From: Shewanella psychropiezotolerans
Lineage (GTDB): Bacteria > Pseudomonadota > Gammaproteobacteria > Enterobacterales > Shewanellaceae
Assembly: GCF_007197555.1 (NCBI RefSeq)
Contig: NZ_CP041614.1
Coordinates: 620,001-684,000 of the forward strand
Length of the DNA: 64,000 nt
Direction: 5' to 3'
Positions 57,157 through 64,000 of this stretch are shown here, piece after piece. A program made the position numbers and the translations under genes. Within the stretch, counting starts at the first letter, position 1, and each line of letters starts with the position of its first letter. The notes beneath the pieces were generated by a model. That model saw only the letters and a list, made by a program, of their open reading frames with translations. It had not been told where the DNA came from and did not search any database.

Positions 57157-59471
57157 TGTATTTCCCAACCGTATCACCGCAGTCCAGGGCGTTGCCCTTG
57201 GCGCTTTTTTCTGGATTCGTCAAAGCCCCGCCTGAAGGGGGTAGGTGCCTATTCAAGCCACACACCTTGCCTGTTCAACCCATCAGCGTACTCACTGCAG
57301 AAGAGCACCAGGAACGCCACTTTCTCGACGGCTATCAAACGGTTGAACGGCCAAAGAACGCCAATGCGCATCAGGCACTTATCGAGGTCAATGCCTTACT
57401 CGATGAGGTTTCGCCCAATCATGCGGTGCTCAATAGTAACCGCCGTTTTGCCAATGCCCGCTTGAGCCATCTGCCGAATAAAATCCGCATTAAGATCAGT
57501 GCTGAATATCAGCGCCGCTTGACCCTAAAAGATGGCTCGAACAGGGCGATGCGACGACTGCGAAACGCTAATATCTATTTGAGAAAGACCACTGACTTTA
57601 TCAACCAAGTCTGGCTGAAATACCCGTTTCACAATGTCGGCAGTTTTCTCAGTACCACCTCAAAACACGTGAATGCAAGCAACGGCAGAAAAACGACCCA
57701 CTACGGCGGCTTTGCGTTAATCAAGTACCGCAATAGTCAACGCCTCAAAGATGTGGCTAACCGACTGGCCTTAACCGTACTCGACGAAGTGAGAGATGCA
57801 GGGAGCCAGAACCTGGGTGATATTGCTTTTTTAAAGGCTTATGACGCTGCAGCGGCTATTTGCCAACAGTGGCAAGTGACCCCGCCTTACTATTGCGCGG
57901 TGAAAAACGATCATATTATCGCCGCGGCTGAGTGTGCCATATTGCGTATGACCAGTCCTAAATGGTGGCTCAATCAACTGCGTACCTTACGTGATCTGTG
58001 TTGTGAGCACCTGAATGTTGCCGCAGGTCTGGTTGGTGAAGACAGCCCTTTTCTGAGTCGCGACAGTTTTAATGAGTGGTGTGAACAGCAAAAGAGTAGC
58101 CGTGACTGGTTAGAGCGCACCATGATTGAATCCGAAGCGGGTGTGGTTTTACCGCTGATTGATGCGGCCATGGCGGGCAATGCTAATCCAGCCAACCGCT
58201 TTACTGAATTGATCGTCAGGGCGCGGGGGCTTGAGGAAGTGGCCGAGGAACAAGGCCAAAACGGATTGATGATCACTCTGACCGCACCGAGTCAATATCA
58301 CTTCAACTCTGATAAATGGAATGGTGAAAGCGCCCGTTTTACTCAGGCTTATCTGTCTGGCCAATGGCGAAAAATCCGGGCTGCTTTGTCATACCGCAAT
58401 ATCCATATTCAGGGACTACGAGTCACTGAACCACACAAAGATGGCACGCCGCATTGGCATATGCTGATCTTCATTCATCCGGAGCATGCCGAGGTGCTTA
58501 ACGGGTTGTTGGAAAAGTACGCGTTTGAAGTTGATGGTGACGAAGAAGGGGCGGCAGAACACCGTTTAGTCATCGAGCCCGTAGACAAAGCTAAAGGTTC
58601 TGCAGTGGGTTACATCATTAAGTACCTGTCGAAAAACATTAAAGGTGAACACATGCAAGGGGAACTCGATTTTGAATCGGGTTTGTCAGCCCATGACGCT
58701 GCAACTAATGCTGCAGCCTGGGCCAGTCGTTACCGTTTACGTCAGTTTCAATTTTTTGGATCGTCATCAGTCCAGGTGTGGCGTGAGCTAAGAAGGCTGA
58801 AAGCGTGCCCGCAGCCGGCAGAGATTGAACCTGCTCGCGCCGCCGCTGATAGTTCAAACTGGAAGGCATTTGAAGCAGCTTTAGCAGTTAACCCTATTAA
58901 ACTCGACTATGAAGAAACTCAATGTGGCAACGAATTTGGTGAGATGACCAAGCGGGTGTTTGGGCTGCGCGCCCTGGCGACAAAAGCAGATGGAAAGATT
59001 GGTGTCAGATCGGTGATCACTCGGGGAGAGAAGTGGACCATCAGGCCCATGAGTGATGAGGAAAAGCTGGACTACAAACAGCTCAAAGTAGTGCGGGCGT
59101 TTATCTTTAAAAAAAATGCATCCATTGAGAAGAAGCAGGATAGGACGCCCATTCCCAAGTGGCGGCAAGCGCACTCTTTTGGGCTTGGTTCTGGCTTGGG
59201 CTCTGGCGCTAAGAGTCGCGGCAGCGGCGATACTTGGACTTGTGGGAATAACTGTACAGATGCCGTTTGGGGAAGCCAACAGGCCACATTTTCTGAGGAG
59301 GTGTTGCGGTATCTCGCATCTCATGGTGTAACCGAACACTATACGCTTGAGCAGCTTGCCATGGGGTTAAGGATTTTTACCGATACAGGTCGAATGTGGT
59401 GGGTGAGTGACGGTCAGCTTCAGTTCGAGCGCTTGCTTGATAAAGAAGAGAGTGAATTTGACTATTTTTAA
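57156..59471 (+). CDS. P2 gpA-like rolling-circle replication endonuclease
   Basis: HUH endonuclease of 771 residues that nicks the origin and stays linked to 5' DNA. HUH motif at His433-Trp-His435 (PHWHML) and the two-tyrosine motif at Tyr486 and Tyr490 (GYIIKYLSKN), the Y-x3-Y arrangement of P2 gpA. Phage_GPA region spans about 200-560. In P2 the origin lies within the A gene, so the origin may be inside this CDS. Last long gene of the early operon. Confidence 0.9.
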   Translation: MYFPTVSPQSRALPLALFSGFVKAPPEGGRCLFKPHTLPVQPISVLTAEEHQERHFLDGYQTVERPKNANAHQALIEVNALLDEVSPNHAVLNSNRRFANARLSHLPNKIRIKISAEYQRRLTLKDGSNRAMRRLRNANIYLRKTTDFINQVWLKYPFHNVGSFLSTTSKHVNASNGRKTTHYGGFALIKYRNSQRLKDVANRLALTVLDEVRDAGSQNLGDIAFLKAYDAAAAICQQWQVTPPYYCAVKNDHIIAAAECAILRMTSPKWWLNQLRTLRDLCCEHLNVAAGLVGEDSPFLSRDSFNEWCEQQKSSRDWLERTMIESEAGVVLPLIDAAMAGNANPANRFTELIVRARGLEEVAEEQGQNGLMITLTAPSQYHFNSDKWNGESARFTQAYLSGQWRKIRAALSYRNIHIQGLRVTEPHKDGTPHWHMLIFIHPEHAEVLNGLLEKYAFEVDGDEEGAAEHRLVIEPVDKAKGSAVGYIIKYLSKNIKGEHMQGELDFESGLSAHDAATNAAAWASRYRLRQFQFFGSSSVQVWRELRRLKACPQPAEIEPARAAADSSNWKAFEAALAVNPIKLDYEETQCGNEFGEMTKRVFGLRALATKADGKIGVRSVITRGEKWTIRPMSDEEKLDYKQLKVVRAFIFKKNASIEKKQDRTPIPKWRQAHSFGLGSGLGSGAKSRGSGDTWTCGNNCTDAVWGSQQATFSEEVLRYLASHGVTEHYTLEQLAMGLRIFTDTGRMWWVSDGQLQFERLLDKEESEFDYF

Positions 59472-59611
59472 TTCCTGGGAGGGGACTAGTGTATCGACTC
59501 AATCATTTACTGAGTAGATGAATGACAGTATCCATTTTATCTGTTCCTGTTTGCTAATGTGTGAATAATGGCAGAGGCACTGTCTTAGTGTGCCAACGAT
59601 GGATGAGAATA

Positions 59612-59803
59612 ATGACTAATGAATTTATGCTGTACCAGAAAGTCGACCTGTTAAATGGACTGTTTCTTCACCTCGAAACTGAGAGTAAAAAGGATATGTG
59701 TAATGCAATTTTAGCGGATGTACTCATGGTACATAAGCAGCTGTATTTCACCACCGGCGTCATGTCAGCGGTCCTTGATGAGCGAGGGACTACACGAGGT
59801 TGA
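59612..59803 (+). CDS. Small protein after gpA
   Basis: Protein of 63 residues from ATG 59612 with GGATGAGA upstream. A GTG further upstream (59561) gives 80. Contains YQKVDLLNGLFLHLETESKKDM. No family recognised. It is the last gene before phage similarity ends. Confidence 0.55.
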   Translation: MTNEFMLYQKVDLLNGLFLHLETESKKDMCNAILADVLMVHKQLYFTTGVMSAVLDERGTTRG

Positions 59804-60052
59804 TAGCGTTAGGGTAGAGTAGAGGGCTGATGCCTGAATGACTCGTCAGTGGATCACCTGTAGGGTCTTATGCATGAATCATCGGAGAATGATCACGCCC
59901 TAAATTATGAGCGCTAGGCTGAATCAACGTGCACGGTATCTTAGTCAGTGCATTAAAAAAGATAATGTCGTTATGCAATCAAACTGACATTGCCATGCTA
60001 TATTTGTTAAGTGTAATCAATGTGACCATAATCATATTGACCACAGTGGGGT
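59804..60052. other. Junction region after phage module
   Basis: 250 bp with no ORF. It has short related blocks (TGAATGACTCGTCAGTGGATCA and GAATCATCGGAGAATGATCA) and a segment (ATCACCTG ... GGGTCTTATGCATG) resembling the dispersed repeats near 30.7 kb. May hold the phage right end, but no attachment repeat was found. Confidence 0.4.
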
Positions 60053-60433
60053 ATGATGCGAGTATTTAAATCAAAGAGCTTTAACAAGTTTGCCGCCAGT
60101 GAAGGTATCTCTGATGTTCAATTAGTTGATGTCGTTCGAGAGATGGAAAATGGACTTTTTGAAGCAGAATTGGGCGGGGGTGTCTACAAAAAGCGGATTG
60201 CAACGTAAGGTCAGGGTAAAAGTGGAGCAACCCGAAACATTATAGTGATGAAGGAAGGTGAACGTATTGTCTTCATGGTTGGGTACAAAAAGAACACTGT
60301 TAAGAAGTCTGCTAAAGAGATTTCTGACAAAGAGCTAAAAGAACTAAAAATCATGGCACAGACTTACTTTGGCATTGACCTAAGTAAAATCAAGTCAGAT
60401 TCAAAAGTATTAATCGAGGTGAAATATGAGTGA
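60053..60433 (+). pseudogene. RelE/HigB-type toxin gene with nonsense codon
   Basis: Continuous frame of 126 residues interrupted only by TAA at 60206-60208 (codon 52). Flanking sequence, KRIAT-stop-GQGKSGATRNIIV, is the core of a RelE/ParE-like toxin (usual Gln or Pro before G-x-GKSG). A C-to-T change at one base would explain it. It ends 8 bases inside the antitoxin gene. Downstream residues (GERIVFMVGYKKN, YFGIDLSKIK) are intact, so the loss looks recent. Confidence 0.7.
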
Positions 60434-60731
60434 TATCCTTAACTCTTTACGCGACGATCTTGAAGGGTTGGTTGATGAAAGGCTTGTTGACCAAATCACT
60501 CTGCGTGAGTTCGATAAGAGTAACCTTATCTTCAATGAAGACATAACCGCTGACGAAATCAAGAACCTTAGGATTGTAAATCACATCAGCCAAGCTGTTC
60601 TAGCGGAAACATTGAACATTTCACCAGTGAGTGTACAACGGTGGGAGCGAGGTGTCTCAAAACCAACAGGACCAGCAGTCGTTCTGCTGAACATCATTAA
60701 GTCTCGTGGGTTAAAAGCGCTGATGGCATAA
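60426..60731 (+). CDS. HTH-type antitoxin (HigA/NadS-like)
   Basis: Protein of 101 residues with a C-terminal XRE HTH (IVNHISQAVLAETLNISPVSVQRWERG, about 49-95) and a preceding segment that binds toxin in this family. GAGGTG before the start. Overlaps the toxin frame by 8 bases, toxin-first order. Confidence 0.82.
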   Translation: MSDILNSLRDDLEGLVDERLVDQITLREFDKSNLIFNEDITADEIKNLRIVNHISQAVLAETLNISPVSVQRWERGVSKPTGPAVVLLNIIKSRGLKALMA

Positions 60732-61412
60732 CACTCATAGAACACCATTATAAATTAGGTCGTTACACTGGATCTGCTACAGGGGAAATCTAACTAAACG
60801 GGGTGGGTAAAACCTCGATTGTGAATGCTGATTGTTATCCATTATGACAGACCTTTTGCTCAACTGATAAGCTTGAACTTATCCTGAAAAATCCACTTTT
60901 CTACCTTCACTGCTATCAAAAATTATTCAGTTTGGCCATCAAAGTCTGAATTGAAAGCAAAGCTGAGCGATTCATCGGGCTTTTGTCACCATTGACCCCA
61001 ATCGATAGCCTGATCTATCAAAACCAATCAACAGCCAAACACCAAGCCAGAGCACTTCCAGCTACTCGACCACGTAGCCGATATTCATCTAATGACCCTG
61101 TTGTCACATAAACCTTCGATTATGTGACAGTCTGCGTGAGGAAGACCTGACTGTCAAAATTTGTCACTTAACCCGTTATTTAATTTTAGGTATGCAAAGG
61201 GGCATTGGAAATATAATGTGACGGAAATTCCGAAGGGATCCTCTTTCTGACAAATATCTCGCGTAAATCCTCCAGATATTCAGGATCTCGCCGTCCATAG
61301 GGTGCCAGCGCGAACAACGAACAGGCCGTCTCAGGGTTATGCCGCGCTTCGGCTTTTTTTGCGTATAATACCGCCATTCCCTTTAACGATAATTAGCCAG
61401 GACAACACTATT
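60732..61412. other. Gene-free region after the toxin-antitoxin pair
   Basis: 680 bp. It holds a perfect 10-bp inverted repeat TGTCACATAA/TTATGTGACA (61102-61129, 8-nt loop), a leftward frame of 63 codons (61377-61186) with no family match, and a terminator-like GCCG/CGGC stem with T7 (about 61341-61360) directly followed by TATAAT (61364-61369). I cannot assign a gene. Confidence 0.5.
61102..61129. repeat. Perfect 10-bp inverted repeat
   Basis: TGTCACATAA accttcga TTATGTGACA. TTGTCAC recurs at about 61158 and 62277, which hints at a repeated binding site or a decayed mobile-element end. Confidence 0.5.
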
Positions 61413-61613
61413 GTGACCAAGCCAACAGCCAAAGCCCAGCACTTTACTATCAACAATGAAGCAAAAAAAGTGCGTAATAAACCTAAGCCCAAGACCCAAG
61501 CTGAGCTAAATGCCAATAATACCAGGCGAAGCATCGAGGAGCGCCGCGAGCGCAAAATGTTAATGCAGGAATTGGGCTTAACGAATGAAGAAATCGATAC
61601 TGAGTGGCGCTAG
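61413..61613 (+). CDS. Short basic hypothetical protein
   Basis: Protein of 66 residues from GTG 61413, with TATAAT 44 bases upstream and no upstream ribosome site stronger than CCAGGA. Highly charged: TINNEAKKVRNKPKPKTQAE then RRSIEERRERKMLMQELGL. It may be DNA- or RNA-binding, but no family is recognised. Confidence 0.55.
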   Translation: MTKPTAKAQHFTINNEAKKVRNKPKPKTQAELNANNTRRSIEERRERKMLMQELGLTNEEIDTEWR

Positions 61614-61736
61614 TCACACATGAGAGACGTGGTAGATTGAGTCTGAAATCCTACTCTTCGAATCCCTTAATTGAGAGTGATAATACCTAATGCTAATATA
61701 GATTAGGTTCAGTTGTTAAATATTTGAGAGGCTGTG

Positions 61737-62036
61737 ATGAATAAGGTATGTAAAATCATGTTTGTTGGTGTGGCGCTTAGCATGTCTCAACTGGCTAGTG
61801 CTGGGATTATTAAGCCAGACTGTACACCAGAGAAAGCCACTAAAAGTGCAGTAGCAAATGCCACCATCGGCATTAAAGGTCGGTGTTCTCCTGCCGAAAC
61901 CGCTAAGAACGCGACAACTAAAGCAGTAAATGAAGCATTGCCCGACGAGGGTGTTGCAGGAAAAGTTGTGGATATAGCCAAACCGAAAAAAAATGACAAG
62001 TTGATGAAAAAAGCGAGTAAGGCAATCATAGACTGA
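61737..62036 (+). CDS. Small exported hypothetical protein
   Basis: Protein of 99 residues, ATG 61737 after GAGAGGCTGTG. Signal peptide MNKVCKIMFVGVALSMSQLA ending SA-G. The mature part has two Cys in similar settings (PDCTPEKATK and GRCSPAETAK), an internal repeat of about 25 residues. Likely periplasmic with a disulfide. Function unknown. Confidence 0.65.
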   Translation: MNKVCKIMFVGVALSMSQLASAGIIKPDCTPEKATKSAVANATIGIKGRCSPAETAKNATTKAVNEALPDEGVAGKVVDIAKPKKNDKLMKKASKAIID

Positions 62037-62098
62037 TGCTGTCAACTAGCCCTATCAGGTCCCCCTTACCTTAATCAACTCTCTAGCAGGCGGAAGTA

Positions 62099-62230
62099 AT
62101 GAATAATAAGAAGTCTGACCAAACGAAAAAAAGCATGTGGCACAGAGAGAACCTTGAAACTAAAGGCATTAAGATTGCACTTAATATCATGGATAAAATC
62201 CAGAAAGCCAAACAGGTCAAGCTAACTTAA
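62099..62230 (+). CDS. Short basic ORF (43 aa)
   Basis: ATG 62099 preceded by AGGCGGAAGTA. MNNKKSDQTKKSMWHRENLE, lysine-rich, then KIALNIMDKIQKAKQ. It follows the exported-protein gene by 62 bases in the same direction. Plausible small gene. Confidence 0.4.
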   Translation: MNNKKSDQTKKSMWHRENLETKGIKIALNIMDKIQKAKQVKLT

Positions 62231-62466
62231 CGCTAGATTTCGTGTTGTCGGCAGACAATAAAGTCTGATCAATGATCATTAAAGTTTGTCACTTTACCGG
62301 TTTAGGTACAAGTCAGTGGAGAGGAACAGACTTGTTTCTGTCGGATAGACGACAATAATGGCTTAGAGCGATCACTATAAGATGTACCTTGACAGAAACG
62401 TTTTAGATTATTGAGTCGAATAAGCCTGACATCGATTAGAAAAAGTATCTTAGTTTATATGAAGGG
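62231..62466. other. Gene-free stretch
   Basis: About 235 bp, AT-rich, without open frames or clear repeats except a TTGTCAC motif at about 62277. Confidence 0.4.
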
Positions 62467-63123
62467 CCTAATTCGTTCCGACCCCTTTATCACTCTTTTC
62501 AACATCAGTACCCAAGTGAGTAATGATGCTGAAACCCACAAAAGATATGTCCTGTCTTTTCTTGTTGGTAACTATTTATAATTTTACATTTGATTGGTCA
62601 CAAGCAATTTGAATAAATTGTTCCATGACTTTATTAGTCATCCATGTTTTTTCAGATAATTGTTTTACCCATGAACGAATTCTTTCCGGGGTATTACAGT
62701 CAGATATAGGAATATTATATTCGTAGCAAACATTAATTACTATATGACCATCTTCAATAAATACTTGCTTTGCTACTTTTCCTAATTTATCACTTGCCGA
62801 TTTTACTAAGTCCATTTAAACCTCTTTATTACCTAATAATATTTTCTTGTAAGCCATTGATTTTATCGGGTGCGAATTAAATTAGATGATGTGTGGATCA
62901 CAACTTTCAAAATCAACCATCAAAAACATTTAGTTTTGTTATTTCTTTAACCCCATCCTAGCCAGAACTGTTGACATTGTCAGCCATACCATAGTTGGGG
63001 AAAAGGTGCTGTAGAGAAAATTAACGGACTAATACGTAGATACTCACCTAAGTGAACAGACTTTGAAACTACCACTGAAAATCAAATTATTAAGATTGGA
63101 TAAAGGGGTAGGAACGAATAAGG
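62467..63123. mobile_element. 657-bp element with terminal inverted repeats
   Basis: Left end CCTAATTCGTTCCGACCCCT (62467-62486, continuing TTATC to 62491) is matched in inverted orientation at 63099-63123 with two mismatches in 25. Between them is one leftward ORF of 79 codons and no transposase. It resembles a MITE or an IS remnant. No flanking target duplication is obvious. Confidence 0.6.
62576..62815 (-). CDS. Hypothetical protein inside the inverted-repeat element
   Basis: Protein of 79 residues with AGAGGT upstream on the minus strand. Sequence includes VFIEDGHIVINVCYEYNIPI and a SWVKQLSEKTWMTN helix. No family recognised. It is the only ORF between the inverted repeats, so it may be cargo. 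Confidence 0.5.
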   Translation of the reverse strand: MDLVKSASDKLGKVAKQVFIEDGHIVINVCYEYNIPISDCNTPERIRSWVKQLSEKTWMTNKVMEQFIQIACDQSNVKL

Positions 63124-63264
63124 TAAAATAGCCTCAAGTTTCATTCTAAACTAACTCGTTTGGGGCAAAATTGACCGTGTCAGCGTAGACTAGTTGACAT
63201 GCCTATGGACAGAAACCACTTAGAGTAAAGGATCTAAGTGGTAGGATTTGCATTAGGGAAAAGT
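63124..63264. other. Gene-free stretch with hairpin
   Basis: Contains the perfect inverted repeat CCACTTAGA gtaaagga TCTAAGTGG (63216-63241) and no ORF. Confidence 0.45.
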
Positions 63265-63363
63265 ATGGAAACCGGATCTAAACTCACCGTATGTAGTGGT
63301 CAAGTAAAGCCAATGCGGCGCACCAAGCCAACGAAACAAGCTCAAGAAGGCGGGCTGGAATGA
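63265..63363 (+). CDS. Possible micro-ORF (32 aa)
   Basis: METGSKLTVCSGQVKPMRRT then KPTKQAQEGGLE. TTAGGGAAAAGT precedes the ATG. It overlaps a second short frame by ATGATG. Low confidence; may be an IS or intron remnant. Confidence 0.25.
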   Translation: METGSKLTVCSGQVKPMRRTKPTKQAQEGGLE

Positions 63364-63482
63364 TGAATATCGTGCTCAGTTGTTCTTTGGTTAAAGATCA
63401 TTCAAAGTATGCTCGTGCCCTGGGGAAAGATGTGCCTGTCCTATCTCTTCATCTCTTTATTAATCGTAACTACAGATTGTAA
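63360..63482 (+). CDS. Possible micro-ORF (40 aa)
   Basis: MMNIVLSCSLVKDHSKYARA then LGKDVPVLSLHLF, overlapping the preceding stop. No family recognised. Could be the start of a decayed gene. Confidence 0.25.
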   Translation: MMNIVLSCSLVKDHSKYARALGKDVPVLSLHLFINRNYRL

Positions 63483-63624
63483 CCATAATTGTACAAGAGG
63501 TTGTGGTACAATTTAAGTTGACATATTTTATCTTGAAAAGCACTTTTATGAGTCTTTAAAGTGAAAATTAATTGAAGCAATATTAGTGGTGAAGTACGTG
63601 TTATGTACTTCACCGAACATTATT

Positions 63625-64000
63625 TTATCGATAGTAATTGTCACAAAACCAATCTGAATCATGCAACCCAGATATAAATACATATTCTATATTAATAGGC
63701 CAGTAAGTTTTAAGCTTAGAAGGGGAAACGTGTACTCTTTGTCTTTCTCCGTCTAAAAATAGTTTTAAGTTGGCCGAACCATTATTAACAAATCTTTCAC
63801 GAAGTCCATCGTCAAATTCATCAAATAGCACAGACATATGACGATTAAACGTATCTCTTAGTTTATATGCAATCAAATGATTTTCTACCATTTGTTTTTC
63901 TGACGGCTTGAGTGCATCATCAAAAGTAAGCTCATACTTTAGCGGCTTAGCTTTTTTTATAACTACCTTTAGCCAATTTTTCTTGAAAAGGAGAGTATTA
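63625..64000 (-). CDS. Partial hypothetical protein, open at the window edge
   Basis: The frame is open from the window edge (64000) down to the stop at 63625, so at least 124 residues belong to a longer gene whose start lies outside. An internal Met at 63891 is probably not the start. Charged, with YELTFDDALKPSEKQMVENH and DEFDDGLRERFV. No family recognised. Confidence 0.6.
   Translation of the reverse strand, partial: NTLLFKKNWLKVVIKKAKPLKYELTFDDALKPSEKQMVENHLIAYKLRDTFNRHMSVLFDEFDDGLRERFVNNGSANLKLFLDGERQRVHVSPSKLKTYWPINIEYVFISGLHDSDWFCDNYYR

Noticed and set aside
61186-61377. 63-codon leftward ORF after the antitoxin gene
   Set aside because: It has plausible codon use but overlaps a terminator-like stem and TATAAT on the other strand, has no ribosome site and no recognised family.
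63265-63482. Group II intron or IS remnant
   Set aside because: The impression rests on loose sequence resemblance only; no reverse transcriptase, transposase or intron domain could be identified.

Overview
The window comes from a marine gammaproteobacterium, very probably a Shewanella. The evidence is gene order and content: the mgtE-ptsO-rapZ-ptsN-hpf-rpoN-lptBAC-kdsCD block, divergent mlaFEDCB-ibaG-murA, degS/degQ, zapG/zapE, rplM-rpsI, purA-motX-rnr-rlmB, and rpsF-priB-rpsR-rplI followed by dnaB and alr. motX beside rnr fits a polar, sodium-driven flagellar motor. No tRNA, rRNA or CRISPR array was found.

Bases 1-43,330 are conserved chromosome. They hold a two-component system, an OmpA-type lipoprotein, an orphan sensor-like membrane protein, magnesium transport (MgtE), the nitrogen-PTS/sigma-54 cluster, LPS transport and Kdo synthesis, phospholipid transport (Mla), peptidoglycan precursor synthesis, periplasmic proteases, ribosomal proteins, purine synthesis, RNA processing, replication (PriB, DnaB), alanine racemase and a CheX-like protein. 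Two intergenic zones (30.3-31.0 and 32.9-33.3 kb) carry dispersed repeats and an 8-bp tandem repeat. A REP-like hairpin lies after rplI.

Near 43,413 the conserved chromosome stops inside dusA: only its first 29 codons remain. From there to about 53 kb is an integron-type cassette array with about ten attC-like sites, no visible integrase, and cassettes in both orientations. A cassette of about 300 bp occurs four times. Each copy carries two overlapping micro-ORFs with their own Shine-Dalgarno sequences and sits just upstream of a different gene cassette (a small membrane protein, a DUF2971 protein, a DUF900-type hydrolase, a SPOR-like coiled-coil protein). From 53.1 to 59.8 kb is a P2-like regulation and replication module (CI with a duplicated DNA-binding domain, Cox, CII, PrtN, gpA) with no structural genes. 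The tail (60-64 kb) has a toxin-antitoxin pair whose toxin carries a nonsense mutation, several small orphan ORFs, a 657-bp element bounded by inverted repeats, and a partial gene running off the end.

Eight frameshifts (rpoN, zapE, purA, two in one DMT permease, the S46 peptidase, the DUF900 hydrolase and a small phage gene) are each repaired by adding one base to a short homopolymer. The same error explains them all, and several affected genes are essential or nearly so, so these look like sequencing errors. The toxin stop codon and a 4-nt insertion in a cassette gene do not fit this pattern and may be real.
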